DNA of 64,000 nt. It comes from Leptospira jelokensis. Lineage in GTDB: Bacteria; Spirochaetota; Leptospiria; Leptospirales; Leptospiraceae. The notes under the pieces are model-generated. The model saw nothing but the letters and a program-made list of their open reading frames with translations, was not told the DNA's origin and made no database searches. Position 1 is the first letter of the stretch. Each line of letters starts with the position of its first letter. The position numbers were made by a program, and so were the translations under genes. The stretch lies in contig NZ_RQGH01000026.1 of assembly GCF_004769635.1 (NCBI RefSeq), positions 620,001 through 684,000 on the forward strand, read 5' to 3'. Below, piece by piece: positions 1 to 10,033 of this stretch.

Positions 1-444
1 ATACGCCATCACAAAGTTAGAAATCAATTTCGATTGGATGACCTGTTTACTTAAATTTTTACAATTGAAGATATTTGTTTTTACTAAAATGGGATTTCCG
101 AAATCAATTTGGTCCTGCACGACAAAATGAGAATCCCATTCGTGGCAATAACTTGTAAAATCTTGGTCTTTGAGATCCGCTTCCTCGTTCCACTCCGTTT
201 CTGACAGATACGTTTCAATGATTTTTGGATCGGTAATTTCAGTAAAAAAATTTCTTTTTAGATAATGTCGCGAAAGACGGGACAATTCAAAACCTGCCTC
301 ACGTTTTGTCCCAAGAACAGGTGGTACTTCACCTGAAATGTATGCAGGTAGGATAGAAATTTCTTTCGCAGAAACATTTTTAGGGAAGAACGCAAAAAAA
401 ATAAGCAACAATGCAATAACATGTGAAGGCAGGAATCGAGACAT
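1..444 (-). CDS. Exported protein of unknown function (3' end cut off)
   Basis: Reading the reverse strand from an ATG at 444 gives 148 codons without a stop, running off the left edge of the window. The first 26 residues form a clear signal peptide (hydrophobic core LLIFFAFFP, likely cleavage after NVSA). The mature part begins EISILPAYISGEVPP and has two cysteines (in SYCHEW and FNCKN). I do not recognise the family. It is transcribed away from lipL21, with a 129-base gap that must hold both promoters. Only the N-terminal portion is visible, so size and domain content cannot be judged. Confidence 0.75.
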   Translation of the reverse strand, partial: MSRFLPSHVIALLLIFFAFFPKNVSAKEISILPAYISGEVPPVLGTKREAGFELSRLSRHYLKRNFFTEITDPKIIETYLSETEWNEEADLKDQDFTSYCHEWDSHFVVQDQIDFGNPILVKTNIFNCKNLSKQVIQSKLISNFVMAY

Positions 445-520
445 AAAATTAGAATCGGTCTATGAAGCGAAAATGTAAATCTTTATCCTACAAGACAGTT
501 TCGTTTTCTTTGATAAAAGA

Positions 521-549
521 TTGACAACGGTTTTGAATCAGATCAAATT
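521..549 (+). promoter_or_regulatory. Probable sigma-70 promoter of lipL21
   Basis: A perfect TTGACA at 521-526 is followed after 17 bases by CAAATT (544-549), an acceptable if weak -10. A strong Shine-Dalgarno AAGGAG at 559-564 sits 9-10 bases before the lipL21 ATG, so the predicted transcript would have a very short leader. A strong -35 suits an abundant lipoprotein. Prediction by eye only. Confidence 0.5.
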
Positions 550-573
550 CTTCGGAAAAGGAGTAGATTCTTT

Positions 574-1155
574 ATGAAGAAATCACTTATCGTATGTGCC
601 TCTCTAATCGCATTTGTTGTATCTTGCGGATCCAACGATGGAGGCAGAAGAGACGCTACGACCGTAGGTAAAAATGGTTGGATTTTTGAAGGTTGGGCTT
701 GTGCCCCAGATGCGGCGGCTGCAAAACGTGGTCAAAGCCCTGCTGAGTACTGCAAAGGAAAAGAAAAAGAATTCGATTATCTTTACATGAAATTTTCTGC
801 ACGTGCATCTGACAAAGCGATCAAAGCAAATTCAGTGGCGATGAAACAATCCACTTGCCGTGAAGCAGCTCGTTTACAAGTTGCAGGTGATGGTTTGAAA
901 AAAATCTTAGGTGAATACTTAGAACAAGCTTCTGGTGTATCCGATGGTCAATCTACTGGTTCTGTAATCGTATCTGAATCGAAAGGAACGATCAAAGGAG
1001 TTGGGGTTTATGACTGCTGCTCACTTAACAACGAAACAGGTATCTGTGCAAACGTAGGAGAACCTGAGACTTGGGAAGAATGCCAGTGTGTTGGATACCT
1101 CAGATATGCAGGTGGACAAAAAGCTCTCGAAGCAAAAGCAACTGCTGCTCAGTAA
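574..1155 (+). CDS. lipL21: Outer-membrane lipoprotein, LipL21 type
   Basis: 193-residue lipoprotein. The signal peptide ends in a spirochaete-type lipobox, VVSC, giving lipidated Cys18. The mature N-terminus carries RDATTVG and GWIFEGW, which closely resemble LipL21 of pathogenic Leptospira as I remember it. The mature protein is cysteine-rich, including a paired CC in YDCCSLN and a C-x-C (ECQC) near the C-terminus. LipL21 is known as an abundant surface-exposed, peptidoglycan-associated lipoprotein. Its position a few genes from gyrA matches the low locus number of LipL21 in L. interrogans. It is monocistronic here, with its own promoter (521-549) and a strong terminator (1181-1210). Identification rests on recalled similarity, not an alignment. 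Confidence 0.85.
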   Translation: MKKSLIVCASLIAFVVSCGSNDGGRRDATTVGKNGWIFEGWACAPDAAAAKRGQSPAEYCKGKEKEFDYLYMKFSARASDKAIKANSVAMKQSTCREAARLQVAGDGLKKILGEYLEQASGVSDGQSTGSVIVSESKGTIKGVGVYDCCSLNNETGICANVGEPETWEECQCVGYLRYAGGQKALEAKATAAQ

Positions 1156-1180
1156 TTTAGTAGTAGAGTTTTGTTACGAA

Positions 1181-1210
1181 AAAGCCTCCCTTCCAGGAGG
1201 CTTTTTTTTT
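1181..1210 (+). terminator. Rho-independent terminator of lipL21
   Basis: A nine-base-pair stem (AAAGCCTCC at 1181-1189 with GGAGGCTTT at 1196-1204) with a six-base loop runs into a nine-T tract. It lies 25 bases after the lipL21 stop codon. The adenines before the stem could also serve the converging PilZ gene. Confidence 0.9.
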
Positions 1211-1273
1211 ACCCAAAATCAATCAGCAGAGAAAGTGGAAAACCTTCAGCTTTCCAATCTCCTAGAATCAAAT

Positions 1274-1657
1274 TTATTTTTTAACTTTTGGATCAAAGTA
1301 ATGTTTGTGGATGAATTCTTGTACTACTTTGTGTTCACTCGCACCGAGTGGTTTGAATACCACTGACGTAGTTTTGCCAGAAGATCTATGCACAGTTCCT
1401 AATATTTCTAAGGGATTTTGGTTCAAAGAAAATTGGATTCTCACATGATCCCCTTCATAAAAAATCGCAGTTGTTTGGAAGGCAAGTCCACCCGTTCCCA
1501 AATCAGAAAGATGCCCTGTCACAGGTCCCGTTTTGGATTTAACCAATTCCACGGTGCATGGCACATCCAATTTCACTCGGGCATCTTTTCGTTTTTGTTT
1601 GGCCCCACCATACTTGCTATAACTATCAGAGAATATCGATTGTTTTGAATCTGCCAT
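1274..1657 (-). CDS. PilZ-domain protein
   Basis: 127-residue single-domain PilZ protein, expected to bind cyclic di-GMP. The first binding motif RKDAR (RxxxR) is at residues 23-27. The second normally reads D/N-x-S-x-x-G but here is D52-L-G54-T-G-G57, with Gly replacing Ser, so affinity may be altered. I chose the ATG at 1657 because AAGGAAA lies five bases upstream; an in-frame TTG at 1675 would overlap dusB by 8 bases. With the ATG start the gap to dusB is 10 bases, so the two are probably cotranscribed. A GGDEF/EAL protein at the right end of the window shows that the organism has cyclic di-GMP signalling. Confidence 0.85.
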   Translation of the reverse strand: MADSKQSIFSDSYSKYGGAKQKRKDARVKLDVPCTVELVKSKTGPVTGHLSDLGTGGLAFQTTAIFYEGDHVRIQFSLNQNPLEILGTVHRSSGKTTSVVFKPLGASEHKVVQEFIHKHYFDPKVKK

Positions 1658-1667
1658 TTCAGTTTCC

Positions 1668-2681
1668 TTATACAAGACTTACAAACGTTTCACAGTTTAT
1701 ATTCTCGTTATTGATTTCGCTTGTTTCCAAAAAGTTAGAATCCATTTTTATAGATTCTAAAGTATCTTTAAATTCATCCACAGAAGTTAACATCAGTAAT
1801 TTTCTTTTTTGTTCTTCAGGGAATCCTGTATTTTCTATATATTTGATAAAATGTTTTCGAAATAAAATTAACGCATAATCATCGTCTGATGGATAAAAAT
1901 CCAACATAAGATCTAAATGTTCCAAAATGATTGACTTGATTTCAAACCAAGAAACCAACTCTTTTGGTACTTTTCCAAATACCCATGGGTTTCCAATCGC
2001 CTTTCTACCAATGAGAACCAAATCAACACCAAACTGTTGTTTTTTCTTCATTGCTTCTTGGTACGTTTGTACATCTCCGTTCCCATATATTGGGACATTT
2101 GCTCGTGATTTGATTTCTCCTATGGCATTCCAATCGGCAACACCAGTATAAGCCATTGCCTTTGTCCTACCATGAACAGAAATAGCGGATACTCCAGAAC
2201 CTTCTAAAACTTTGACTGTTTCTAAATAATTGAGAGAATCAGAATCCCAACCCAAACGGATTTTTGCAGTCACAGGAAGACCGGTTTTTTTTCGAATCCC
2301 TTCAATCATTTGCCCTGCCAAACGAATGTTTTTGAGAAGTCCTGCACCGGATCCATGATGGGATACCTTGGAAACAGAACAGCCCATATTTAAATCGATG
2401 ATGTCTGGCTTTCGTTCTGCTGCAATCTCTGAAGCATGGACAACCGTATTTAAATCAGAGCCAAAGATTTGGAAAACAATAGGTCTCTCTGATTCTACAA
2501 AGCGAAACATATCTAATGACTTTGTATTTCCAAGTTTCAATTGTTCTGTCGAAACAAATTCCGTATAAGAAAATGCAGAACCAAATCGTTTTGTGATCTG
2601 ACGGTAAGGACTATCCGAAATCCCTGCCATTGGTGACAATGCGACATCACCTTCGATTGTTACATTCCCTATCCTTACCAT
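1668..2681 (-). CDS. dusB: tRNA-dihydrouridine synthase (DusB type)
   Basis: 337-residue FMN enzyme that reduces uridine to dihydrouridine in the tRNA D-loop. The TIM-barrel N-terminus VALSPMAGISDSPYR is typical. The catalytic cysteine lies in DLNMGCSVSK; most family members have GCP, here GCS, but the cysteine itself is kept. HGRTKAMAYTG and IYGNGDV are the phosphate- and FMN-binding segments. The start is an ATG 15 bases after the gyrA stop codon, indicating an operon with gyrA. The exact Dus subtype (A, B or C) is inferred from length and general resemblance. Confidence 0.88.
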   Translation of the reverse strand: MVRIGNVTIEGDVALSPMAGISDSPYRQITKRFGSAFSYTEFVSTEQLKLGNTKSLDMFRFVESERPIVFQIFGSDLNTVVHASEIAAERKPDIIDLNMGCSVSKVSHHGSGAGLLKNIRLAGQMIEGIRKKTGLPVTAKIRLGWDSDSLNYLETVKVLEGSGVSAISVHGRTKAMAYTGVADWNAIGEIKSRANVPIYGNGDVQTYQEAMKKKQQFGVDLVLIGRKAIGNPWVFGKVPKELVSWFEIKSIILEHLDLMLDFYPSDDDYALILFRKHFIKYIENTGFPEEQKRKLLMLTSVDEFKDTLESIKMDSNFLETSEINNENINCETFVSLV

Positions 2682-2696
2682 CTAAGAAGTACCCGA

Positions 2697-5228
2697 CTAA
2701 GATTCCACTTGATCAGAATCCGATTCACGAACGACAGCAAAGTCTTTTACGAAATCTTCATCTTTTGTATTCACAACTTTGACACCCATAGCAGATCTAC
2801 CCACCATCGAAATCGTTTTCACTTCTACTCGAATTGCCATACCTGATTGTGTGATCACAAGAAGTTCATCTTCTTCCTTCACAGAGGAAATTCCAACTGC
2901 TCTTCCATTTTTTTCACCAATCTTGAGATAGGTCATACCCTTACCACCTCGACCTTTGGTAGAAAATTCTTCAAAGTCAGTACGTTTTCCAAATCCATTT
3001 TCTGAAATGCAAAATAGATATGTGTTAGGTTCTACTTTTGTGATACCGGCAATCGCATCATCATCTTCCAATTTCATAGCAGTCACACCGGAAGCAGTTC
3101 TACCTTGGGACCTTAGTTCATTCAAATTCATACGAATTGCGAGTCCATTTTTACTACCGATAAAAACATCATAGTTATTAGGATTTGCAATTACATCGAT
3201 GAGTTCATCACCATCGCGAAGTCCAATCGCAATGATTCCTGATTTTTTAGTGTTTGTGAATTCATCCAATTGGATTTTTTTCACGAACCCTTCTTTGGTT
3301 ACCATTAGAAGGTAAGAATCATCAAAGTTTCGGAAGGTAAATAAGGAAGTGATGATCTCATCATCGTTTAGGTTGATGACTGCTTTGAGAGATTTGCCAC
3401 GCGCTTCTTTTGTTGCAATCGGTAACTCATACACTTTCATTAGGAATGCTCTTCCCTTATTGGAAAAAAGCATTAAATTGTCATGAGTCATAGCGCTACT
3501 TAGTTTTTTGACAAAGTCTTCTCTTTTGGTCGAGATCCCTTGAACACCTTTCCCACCTCGTTTTTGACGGCGAAAAGTATCCATAGGAAGTCGTTTGATG
3601 AACATATCTTCGGAAAGTTGCACAACCACTTCTTCGTCAGCAATCAAATCTTCTGCATTAAATGTAGATGATTCAAGTGATTCTAAGCTAATTTCTGTTG
3701 TGCGAGTATTTCCAAAGGATTGGGATACTTTTCCAAGTTCATCGCAGATGATCGACTTCACTCTTTCTGGTTTAGCCAAAATGTCTTCTAAATCAGCAAT
3801 GAGAAGTCTCACTTGCTCTAATTCATCAATGATTTTTTGTACTTCTAAAGACGTTAGTCTTTGTAAGCGCATTTCAAGGATTGCATCAGCTTGTAATTCA
3901 GATAATGCAAACGTTGCCATAAGTGAACTTTGCGCTTCTTTTACATCTTTTGAGGCACGAATGATGCGGATGACTTCGTCGATATTTTCAAGAGCGATCC
4001 TTAACCCTTCTAAGATATGAGCTCTTTTTTGGGCTTTGTCTAAATCAAACTCAGTTCGTTTGACTACAACTTCTCGTCTATGTTCGGCATAAGATTTTAA
4101 TATTTCTTTTAGCGAAAAAATTTTGGGACGGTTGTCCAAAATGGCAAGCATGGTGATTCCATAACTCACTTGTAATTGGGTGAGTTTGAAAAGTTGGTTT
4201 AAAATCACTTGTGCGTTTGCATCTTTTTTTACATGGATTTCAACACGAATTCCCTTACGATCTGATAGATCTAAAATTTCAGAGATACCTTCGATGAGTT
4301 TTTCATTCACCAAATCTCCGATTTTTTCAAGCAGGTTCTTTTTGTTGACTTGGTATGGGATTTCATGAATGACAATGATCTCTCGACCTTTGTTGTTTTC
4401 GATGATTTCTACTTTGGAACGAATGCGAATCGATCCTTTTCCAGTTGCATAGGCTTGGTACAAACCTTCGCCACCGATGATGATCCCACCTGTTGGAAAA
4501 TCTGGACCAGGTAATATTTTCATAAGTTCCGGAAGTGTTATTTCCGGATTTTGGATCATGGCAATAACAGCATTAACTGCTTCTTTTAGGTTATGTGGAG
4601 GGATATTAGTCGCCATCCCCACTGCAATTCCTGTAGAACCGTTAACTAAAATATTTGGGAAATTGGCTGGTAAAACATCGGGTTGTTGTCTCGTATCATC
4701 AAAGTTTGGTGAGAAACTTACCGTATTTTTTTCAATGTCTTTAAGAAGTTCTTCAGCAAGTTTTGTGAGACGCGCTTCCGTATAACGATAGGCCGCGGCA
4801 TTGTCCCCATCGACGGAACCAAAGTTTCCTTGGCCATCAATCAAAGTTTCGCGCATGGAAAAGGTTTGCGCCATACGAACCATGGTTTCGTAAACAGCTG
4901 AGTCTCCATGTGGGTGGTAGTTACCAATCACTTCCCCAACAATCTTCGCTGATTTCACATAAGGTCTGTCGGAACGCCATGCCCTTTCATTCATCGCATG
5001 TAATACACGTCTATGGACAGGTTTTAGTCCATCACGAACATCTGGAAGGGCACGACCAACGATGACACTCATCGCATAATCGAGGTAAGCTTCCTTCATT
5101 TGGTCTTCGATTTCAACCGGAATGACCCTGACACCAGCTTTTAAGGCACCGGCTACGTCTGGTCTACCGGATAAATTGAGTGCTAAGGTTTTGTTTGATT
5201 CGTTTTCTTGGCCGTTTTGTTCGGTCAT
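2697..5228 (-). CDS. gyrA: DNA gyrase subunit A
   Basis: 843-residue breakage-reunion subunit. The signature YLDYAMSVIVGRALPDVRDG is at residues 48-67 and the catalytic Tyr149 is in AAYRYTE. The quinolone-determining region HPHGDSAVYE has Ser110 and Glu114 at the usual resistance positions, i.e. the wild-type pattern. The C-terminal wrapping domain carries the GyrA box as QKRGGKG (QRRGGKG in E. coli), which favours gyrase over topoisomerase IV. It lies 19 bases downstream of gyrB and clearly belongs to the same transcript. Confidence 0.98.
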   Translation of the reverse strand: MTEQNGQENESNKTLALNLSGRPDVAGALKAGVRVIPVEIEDQMKEAYLDYAMSVIVGRALPDVRDGLKPVHRRVLHAMNERAWRSDRPYVKSAKIVGEVIGNYHPHGDSAVYETMVRMAQTFSMRETLIDGQGNFGSVDGDNAAAYRYTEARLTKLAEELLKDIEKNTVSFSPNFDDTRQQPDVLPANFPNILVNGSTGIAVGMATNIPPHNLKEAVNAVIAMIQNPEITLPELMKILPGPDFPTGGIIIGGEGLYQAYATGKGSIRIRSKVEIIENNKGREIIVIHEIPYQVNKKNLLEKIGDLVNEKLIEGISEILDLSDRKGIRVEIHVKKDANAQVILNQLFKLTQLQVSYGITMLAILDNRPKIFSLKEILKSYAEHRREVVVKRTEFDLDKAQKRAHILEGLRIALENIDEVIRIIRASKDVKEAQSSLMATFALSELQADAILEMRLQRLTSLEVQKIIDELEQVRLLIADLEDILAKPERVKSIICDELGKVSQSFGNTRTTEISLESLESSTFNAEDLIADEEVVVQLSEDMFIKRLPMDTFRRQKRGGKGVQGISTKREDFVKKLSSAMTHDNLMLFSNKGRAFLMKVYELPIATKEARGKSLKAVINLNDDEIITSLFTFRNFDDSYLLMVTKEGFVKKIQLDEFTNTKKSGIIAIGLRDGDELIDVIANPNNYDVFIGSKNGLAIRMNLNELRSQGRTASGVTAMKLEDDDAIAGITKVEPNTYLFCISENGFGKRTDFEEFSTKGRGGKGMTYLKIGEKNGRAVGISSVKEEDELLVITQSGMAIRVEVKTISMVGRSAMGVKVVNTKDEDFVKDFAVVRESDSDQVES

Positions 5229-5247
5229 TTGATTTTCCTAATTCCGA

Positions 5248-7173
<1,926 letters not shown>

Positions 7174-7245
7174 TTAAGATACCCTATAGGAAGTATCCTA
7201 AAAAGACCCTCGAAGGGCAAGTGAAATCGGGGTCAAACAGAAGGT

Positions 7246-7569
7246 TTAGGACCTTGGATTTTGGAATTCATTACCCGTTTTAAAATGGATTTTTTCTAAG
7301 GAAATTGGGTTTGCGATGCGGTTGATTTTTTGTAACAATTCCGTTTTTTGGAACTCTAATTCCTGAGAAACCATAGAGTGTCGGCAAATAACTGTTAGTT
7401 TTTTACCATCTAGAGATTTTGGAAAACTTTGTTTTCCGAATACTTCCCCAACGATCTCATTCCATTGTAAACGAAGTTTCTTTAGGATTTGGTCTTGGAA
7501 AACCGATTCTCGATCTAGACCCATTTTTTCTAGGCTTTGGAAAAGTTCTGTGAGTTCTACTTTTTTCAT
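7246..7569 (-). CDS. DciA-like (DUF721) protein, probable helicase-loader type
   Basis: 107-residue basic protein with the DUF721 pattern: an N-terminal helix, then WNEIVGEVFGKQSFPKSLDGKKLTVICRHSMVSQELEF. Members of this family (DciA) interact with and help load the replicative helicase in bacteria without DnaC/DnaI. Its position between recF and gyrB is the classical one. The start codon overlaps the recF stop as ATGA (7566-7569), implying translational coupling. The function is a family-level inference; the family name is well supported. Confidence 0.82.
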   Translation of the reverse strand: MKKVELTELFQSLEKMGLDRESVFQDQILKKLRLQWNEIVGEVFGKQSFPKSLDGKKLTVICRHSMVSQELEFQKTELLQKINRIANPISLEKIHFKTGNEFQNPRS

Positions 7570-8669
7570 GTGGCAGTAAAAACCTTTACTTTTCCTGATT
7601 CTATTTGGTAGATCTCTTTATCAACTGTTAGGTTTCCAACATACTCATTGATCCCCTCTAAATCTGTGGTGGTGAAAAATGCCTGACCACACTCAGAGAT
7701 TAGATTCACAAAGTATTCCCTTCGTTTTACATCGAGTTCGCGTATGATATCATCTATGAGAAGGACAGGTGCTTCCCCCGTTGTATCTCGGATCATTTGG
7801 AAACAAGCAGTTTTCAAAGCAATGACAGCACTTCGTTTTTGGCCTTGGGATCCAAAACCACTTAAATCTTTATCATCAAATCCGATGGGAAGTGTATCTC
7901 TGTGGTTTCCACAACTTGTATAACCGATGGCTCTATCTTTTCGTAAGTTGTCAAACAATCGTTGTTTATGTTCTTCTTTAGATCCAATATTAGGTTTGTA
8001 AGTTAAGTGAAATGGGTCTTTTCCAGAACTTAGTTGTAATAGGTTTTGGTGGAAATATCCTGCAAGACTTTGGATGGTTTTCGTTCGAATTTCTCGAATT
8101 TCAGCATCATGTTCGATGATCGGTTCGTCCCAAATTCCAATTTCCCTTTCACTTGCATTTTCTTTTTTTAATGCTGCATTCCTTTGTTTGATTAACCTTT
8201 CATATTCGATCAGCTGTTTTAAATAATAACGATTGGTAGAGGAAATGAACGCATCTAAAAATCTGCGTCGTTCTATGTTGCCGTCTTCGATGATAAGGAT
8301 ATCAGGAGGACTCATAACGATTGATCGAAAGTATCCTACATAGTCGGATATTTTTTTAAACTCTTCTCCATTTACTTTTAATTTTTTTCGTTTGTTTTGA
8401 GAATGTTCGATCCCATATTCAAATAAATATTCATTCCCTTCTGATTCAAATTCCGCACGGATAAATGTATCCGATGTATCCCAACGCAAAAGTTGGTTTT
8501 GGTCAGATTCACGAAAACTTTTTAAATACGATAAAAGTGAAATGGATTCAAGTAAATTGGTCTTCCCTTCTCCATTGTTACCAATGAAGAAGACAAGACG
8601 TGATTTGAATGTGAGTTGGGTTTCTTCGTGATTACGAAAATTTTTGATGTATATTTTCTTAAGAAACAT
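7566..8669 (-). CDS. recF: DNA replication and repair protein RecF
   Basis: 367-residue SMC-like ATPase that helps load RecA at gaps. Walker A is GNNGEGKTN near residue 30, the ABC signature is GSQGQKRS, and Walker B is PVLLIDDIIRELD. The second acidic residue and the D-loop are slightly different from the common LLLDD-x-x-SELD. The start codon shares one base with the dnaN stop (TAATG at 8667-8671) and its own stop overlaps the dciA-like start, so dnaN-recF-dciA are tightly coupled. Confidence 0.97.
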   Translation of the reverse strand: MFLKKIYIKNFRNHEETQLTFKSRLVFFIGNNGEGKTNLLESISLLSYLKSFRESDQNQLLRWDTSDTFIRAEFESEGNEYLFEYGIEHSQNKRKKLKVNGEEFKKISDYVGYFRSIVMSPPDILIIEDGNIERRRFLDAFISSTNRYYLKQLIEYERLIKQRNAALKKENASEREIGIWDEPIIEHDAEIREIRTKTIQSLAGYFHQNLLQLSSGKDPFHLTYKPNIGSKEEHKQRLFDNLRKDRAIGYTSCGNHRDTLPIGFDDKDLSGFGSQGQKRSAVIALKTACFQMIRDTTGEAPVLLIDDIIRELDVKRREYFVNLISECGQAFFTTTDLEGINEYVGNLTVDKEIYQIESGKVKVFTAT

Positions 8670-9787
8670 TAAAGTTTCATAGGCATAATGACAGAAACAA
8701 AATCGCTGTCAGAAGGATCCTTAAATAAAACAGGAGCACTCGAAGTGGTGAATTCTAAAATCACTTCAGGGTCATCCACTGCTTTCACAACGTCACTCAG
8801 ATAATCTCCTTTAAATGCGATGGTGATTGTTTCTCCATTGTATTCAATTGGCATATTGTGATCGAACATCATCGTTCCTGGATTCGAAGAACTAATATTC
8901 ACATTTCCTTTACTGAAAGCCAAACGGATTTGTTTTGATGGTTCTTCCGCTGATATCAAAGCTTGTTTCAAAAAGGTAAGAAAATCAGCTTTTACAAGAC
9001 GAACGGATTCAGTTGTTTGTTTTGGAATTACTTGTTCGTAATCAGGAAAGTTTCCATCAATGAGTTTGAACAGTAGTTCAACGTTTCCAGAAGAAACGTA
9101 AATTTGTTCTTCCACAAATCCAATCTTTGCAGTTTCTTTCCCTTCCATCATCTTTAACATTTCGCGTACGGCTTTGTGAGGGATGATGACTCCATTTTTA
9201 AATGGGAATTGTTTTGGAAACTTACGAACGATTTTAGAAAGGCGCCGTCCATCTGTTCCAACTACAATTAAATCAGTGTTATCTGGTTTTAAAAACAATC
9301 CATTGAATACAAATCGAGTTTCTTCAATAGCCATGGCATAGGAAGTTTTACGAAACATTTCACGAATCGTTTGGCAAGGAAATTCAACTACACTTGCCTC
9401 ATCCACTTTTGGGATCGTTTTGATATCTTCAGAATCAATTCCATTGACTTTGAACTTAGTATCCATTTTTCCAGACGCATCAGTGATGGTTGTCTCTGAA
9501 TTTTCAGATTGTTCTGTTGTGGTTAATAAACTTGTATCAAAGTTTAAATTTTTGAAAATGCTAGAGAGTTGTTTTGCTGGAAGTGATGCCGTTCCTTTTT
9601 CACCAATTGTGGAAGGAACAGAAGTTTTGATTGCGATCTCTAAATCAGTCGCGGAAAGATACACTTCGTTTTCTCCAGTTTGGATTTTTAAATTGGAAAG
9701 AGCCGACTTGATCTCACGAACTGAGATCACTCCATCCACTGAGTTAATTGCTTTTAGGAATTCTGTAGTATTGACAGTGAATTTCAT
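8669..9787 (-). CDS. dnaN: DNA polymerase III beta subunit (sliding clamp)
   Basis: 372-residue protein with the three-fold clamp architecture. Typical segments are NSVDGVISVREIKSALSNL, TDGRRLSKIVRKFP, and the C-terminal FVSVIMPMKL, matching the conserved terminal M-P-M/V-R-L region. Start ATG at 9787 follows GAGGA at a good distance. It lies 246 bases from the dnaA stop codon, and that gap carries repeats, palindromes and an AT-rich block (see 9788-10033), so dnaN probably has its own promoter there. Confidence 0.98.
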   Translation of the reverse strand: MKFTVNTTEFLKAINSVDGVISVREIKSALSNLKIQTGENEVYLSATDLEIAIKTSVPSTIGEKGTASLPAKQLSSIFKNLNFDTSLLTTTEQSENSETTITDASGKMDTKFKVNGIDSEDIKTIPKVDEASVVEFPCQTIREMFRKTSYAMAIEETRFVFNGLFLKPDNTDLIVVGTDGRRLSKIVRKFPKQFPFKNGVIIPHKAVREMLKMMEGKETAKIGFVEEQIYVSSGNVELLFKLIDGNFPDYEQVIPKQTTESVRLVKADFLTFLKQALISAEEPSKQIRLAFSKGNVNISSSNPGTMMFDHNMPIEYNGETITIAFKGDYLSDVVKAVDDPEVILEFTTSSAPVLFKDPSDSDFVSVIMPMKL

Positions 9788-10033
9788 TTTTCCTCTTCTT
9801 CTTATTTATATTATATATCTTTATATATATTATGTCGTTTCCGTTGGTTCTGTCAGTATGTCGATAAAGCCTGGAAAGTTCAATTTTTATTGAATTATGT
9901 CAGTTTTTTTCCATTTGGCAAGTGTGAATATTTATGTCCCTTTGAACAGTCCAAGCGACAAATTTGGAACCATAAGCCGTGACTATGTCCTATAAACAGT
10001 TTATAGACAGTCTATCATCTTATTAGTGACAGT
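9788..10033. promoter_or_regulatory. dnaA-dnaN gap: TTATGTC repeats, AT-rich block, candidate origin or promoter
   Basis: No gene fits here. TTATGTC occurs in the same orientation at 9830-9836, 9895-9901 and 9932-9938, with near copies GTATGTC (9856-9862) and CTATGTC (9983-9989). A run of nearly pure A/T lies at 9800-9831, next to dnaN. Two overlapping palindromes lie at 9990-10015. The dnaA-dnaN gap is a known oriC location in several bacteria. No classical TTATCCACA box is present. Whether this is oriC, the dnaN promoter region or both is inference. Confidence 0.45.
9990..10015. promoter_or_regulatory. Two overlapping perfect palindromes before dnaN
   Basis: CTATAAACAGTTTATAG (9990-10006) is a perfect 17-base palindrome around a central A. 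ATAGACAGTCTAT (10003-10015) is a second perfect 13-base palindrome around a central A and overlaps the first. Both centre on ACAGT. This looks like a double operator for a dimeric regulator, or a structured element in the origin. It is 18 bases from the dnaA stop codon. Confidence 0.5.

Noticed and set aside
1088..1366. Plus-strand open frame overlapping the lipL21 end and terminator
   Set aside because: It runs through a strong terminator and the antisense of the PilZ gene, with no ribosome site.
4880..4910. Quinolone-resistance change in gyrA
   Set aside because: Ser110 and Glu114 in HPHGDSAVYE are the usual susceptible residues.
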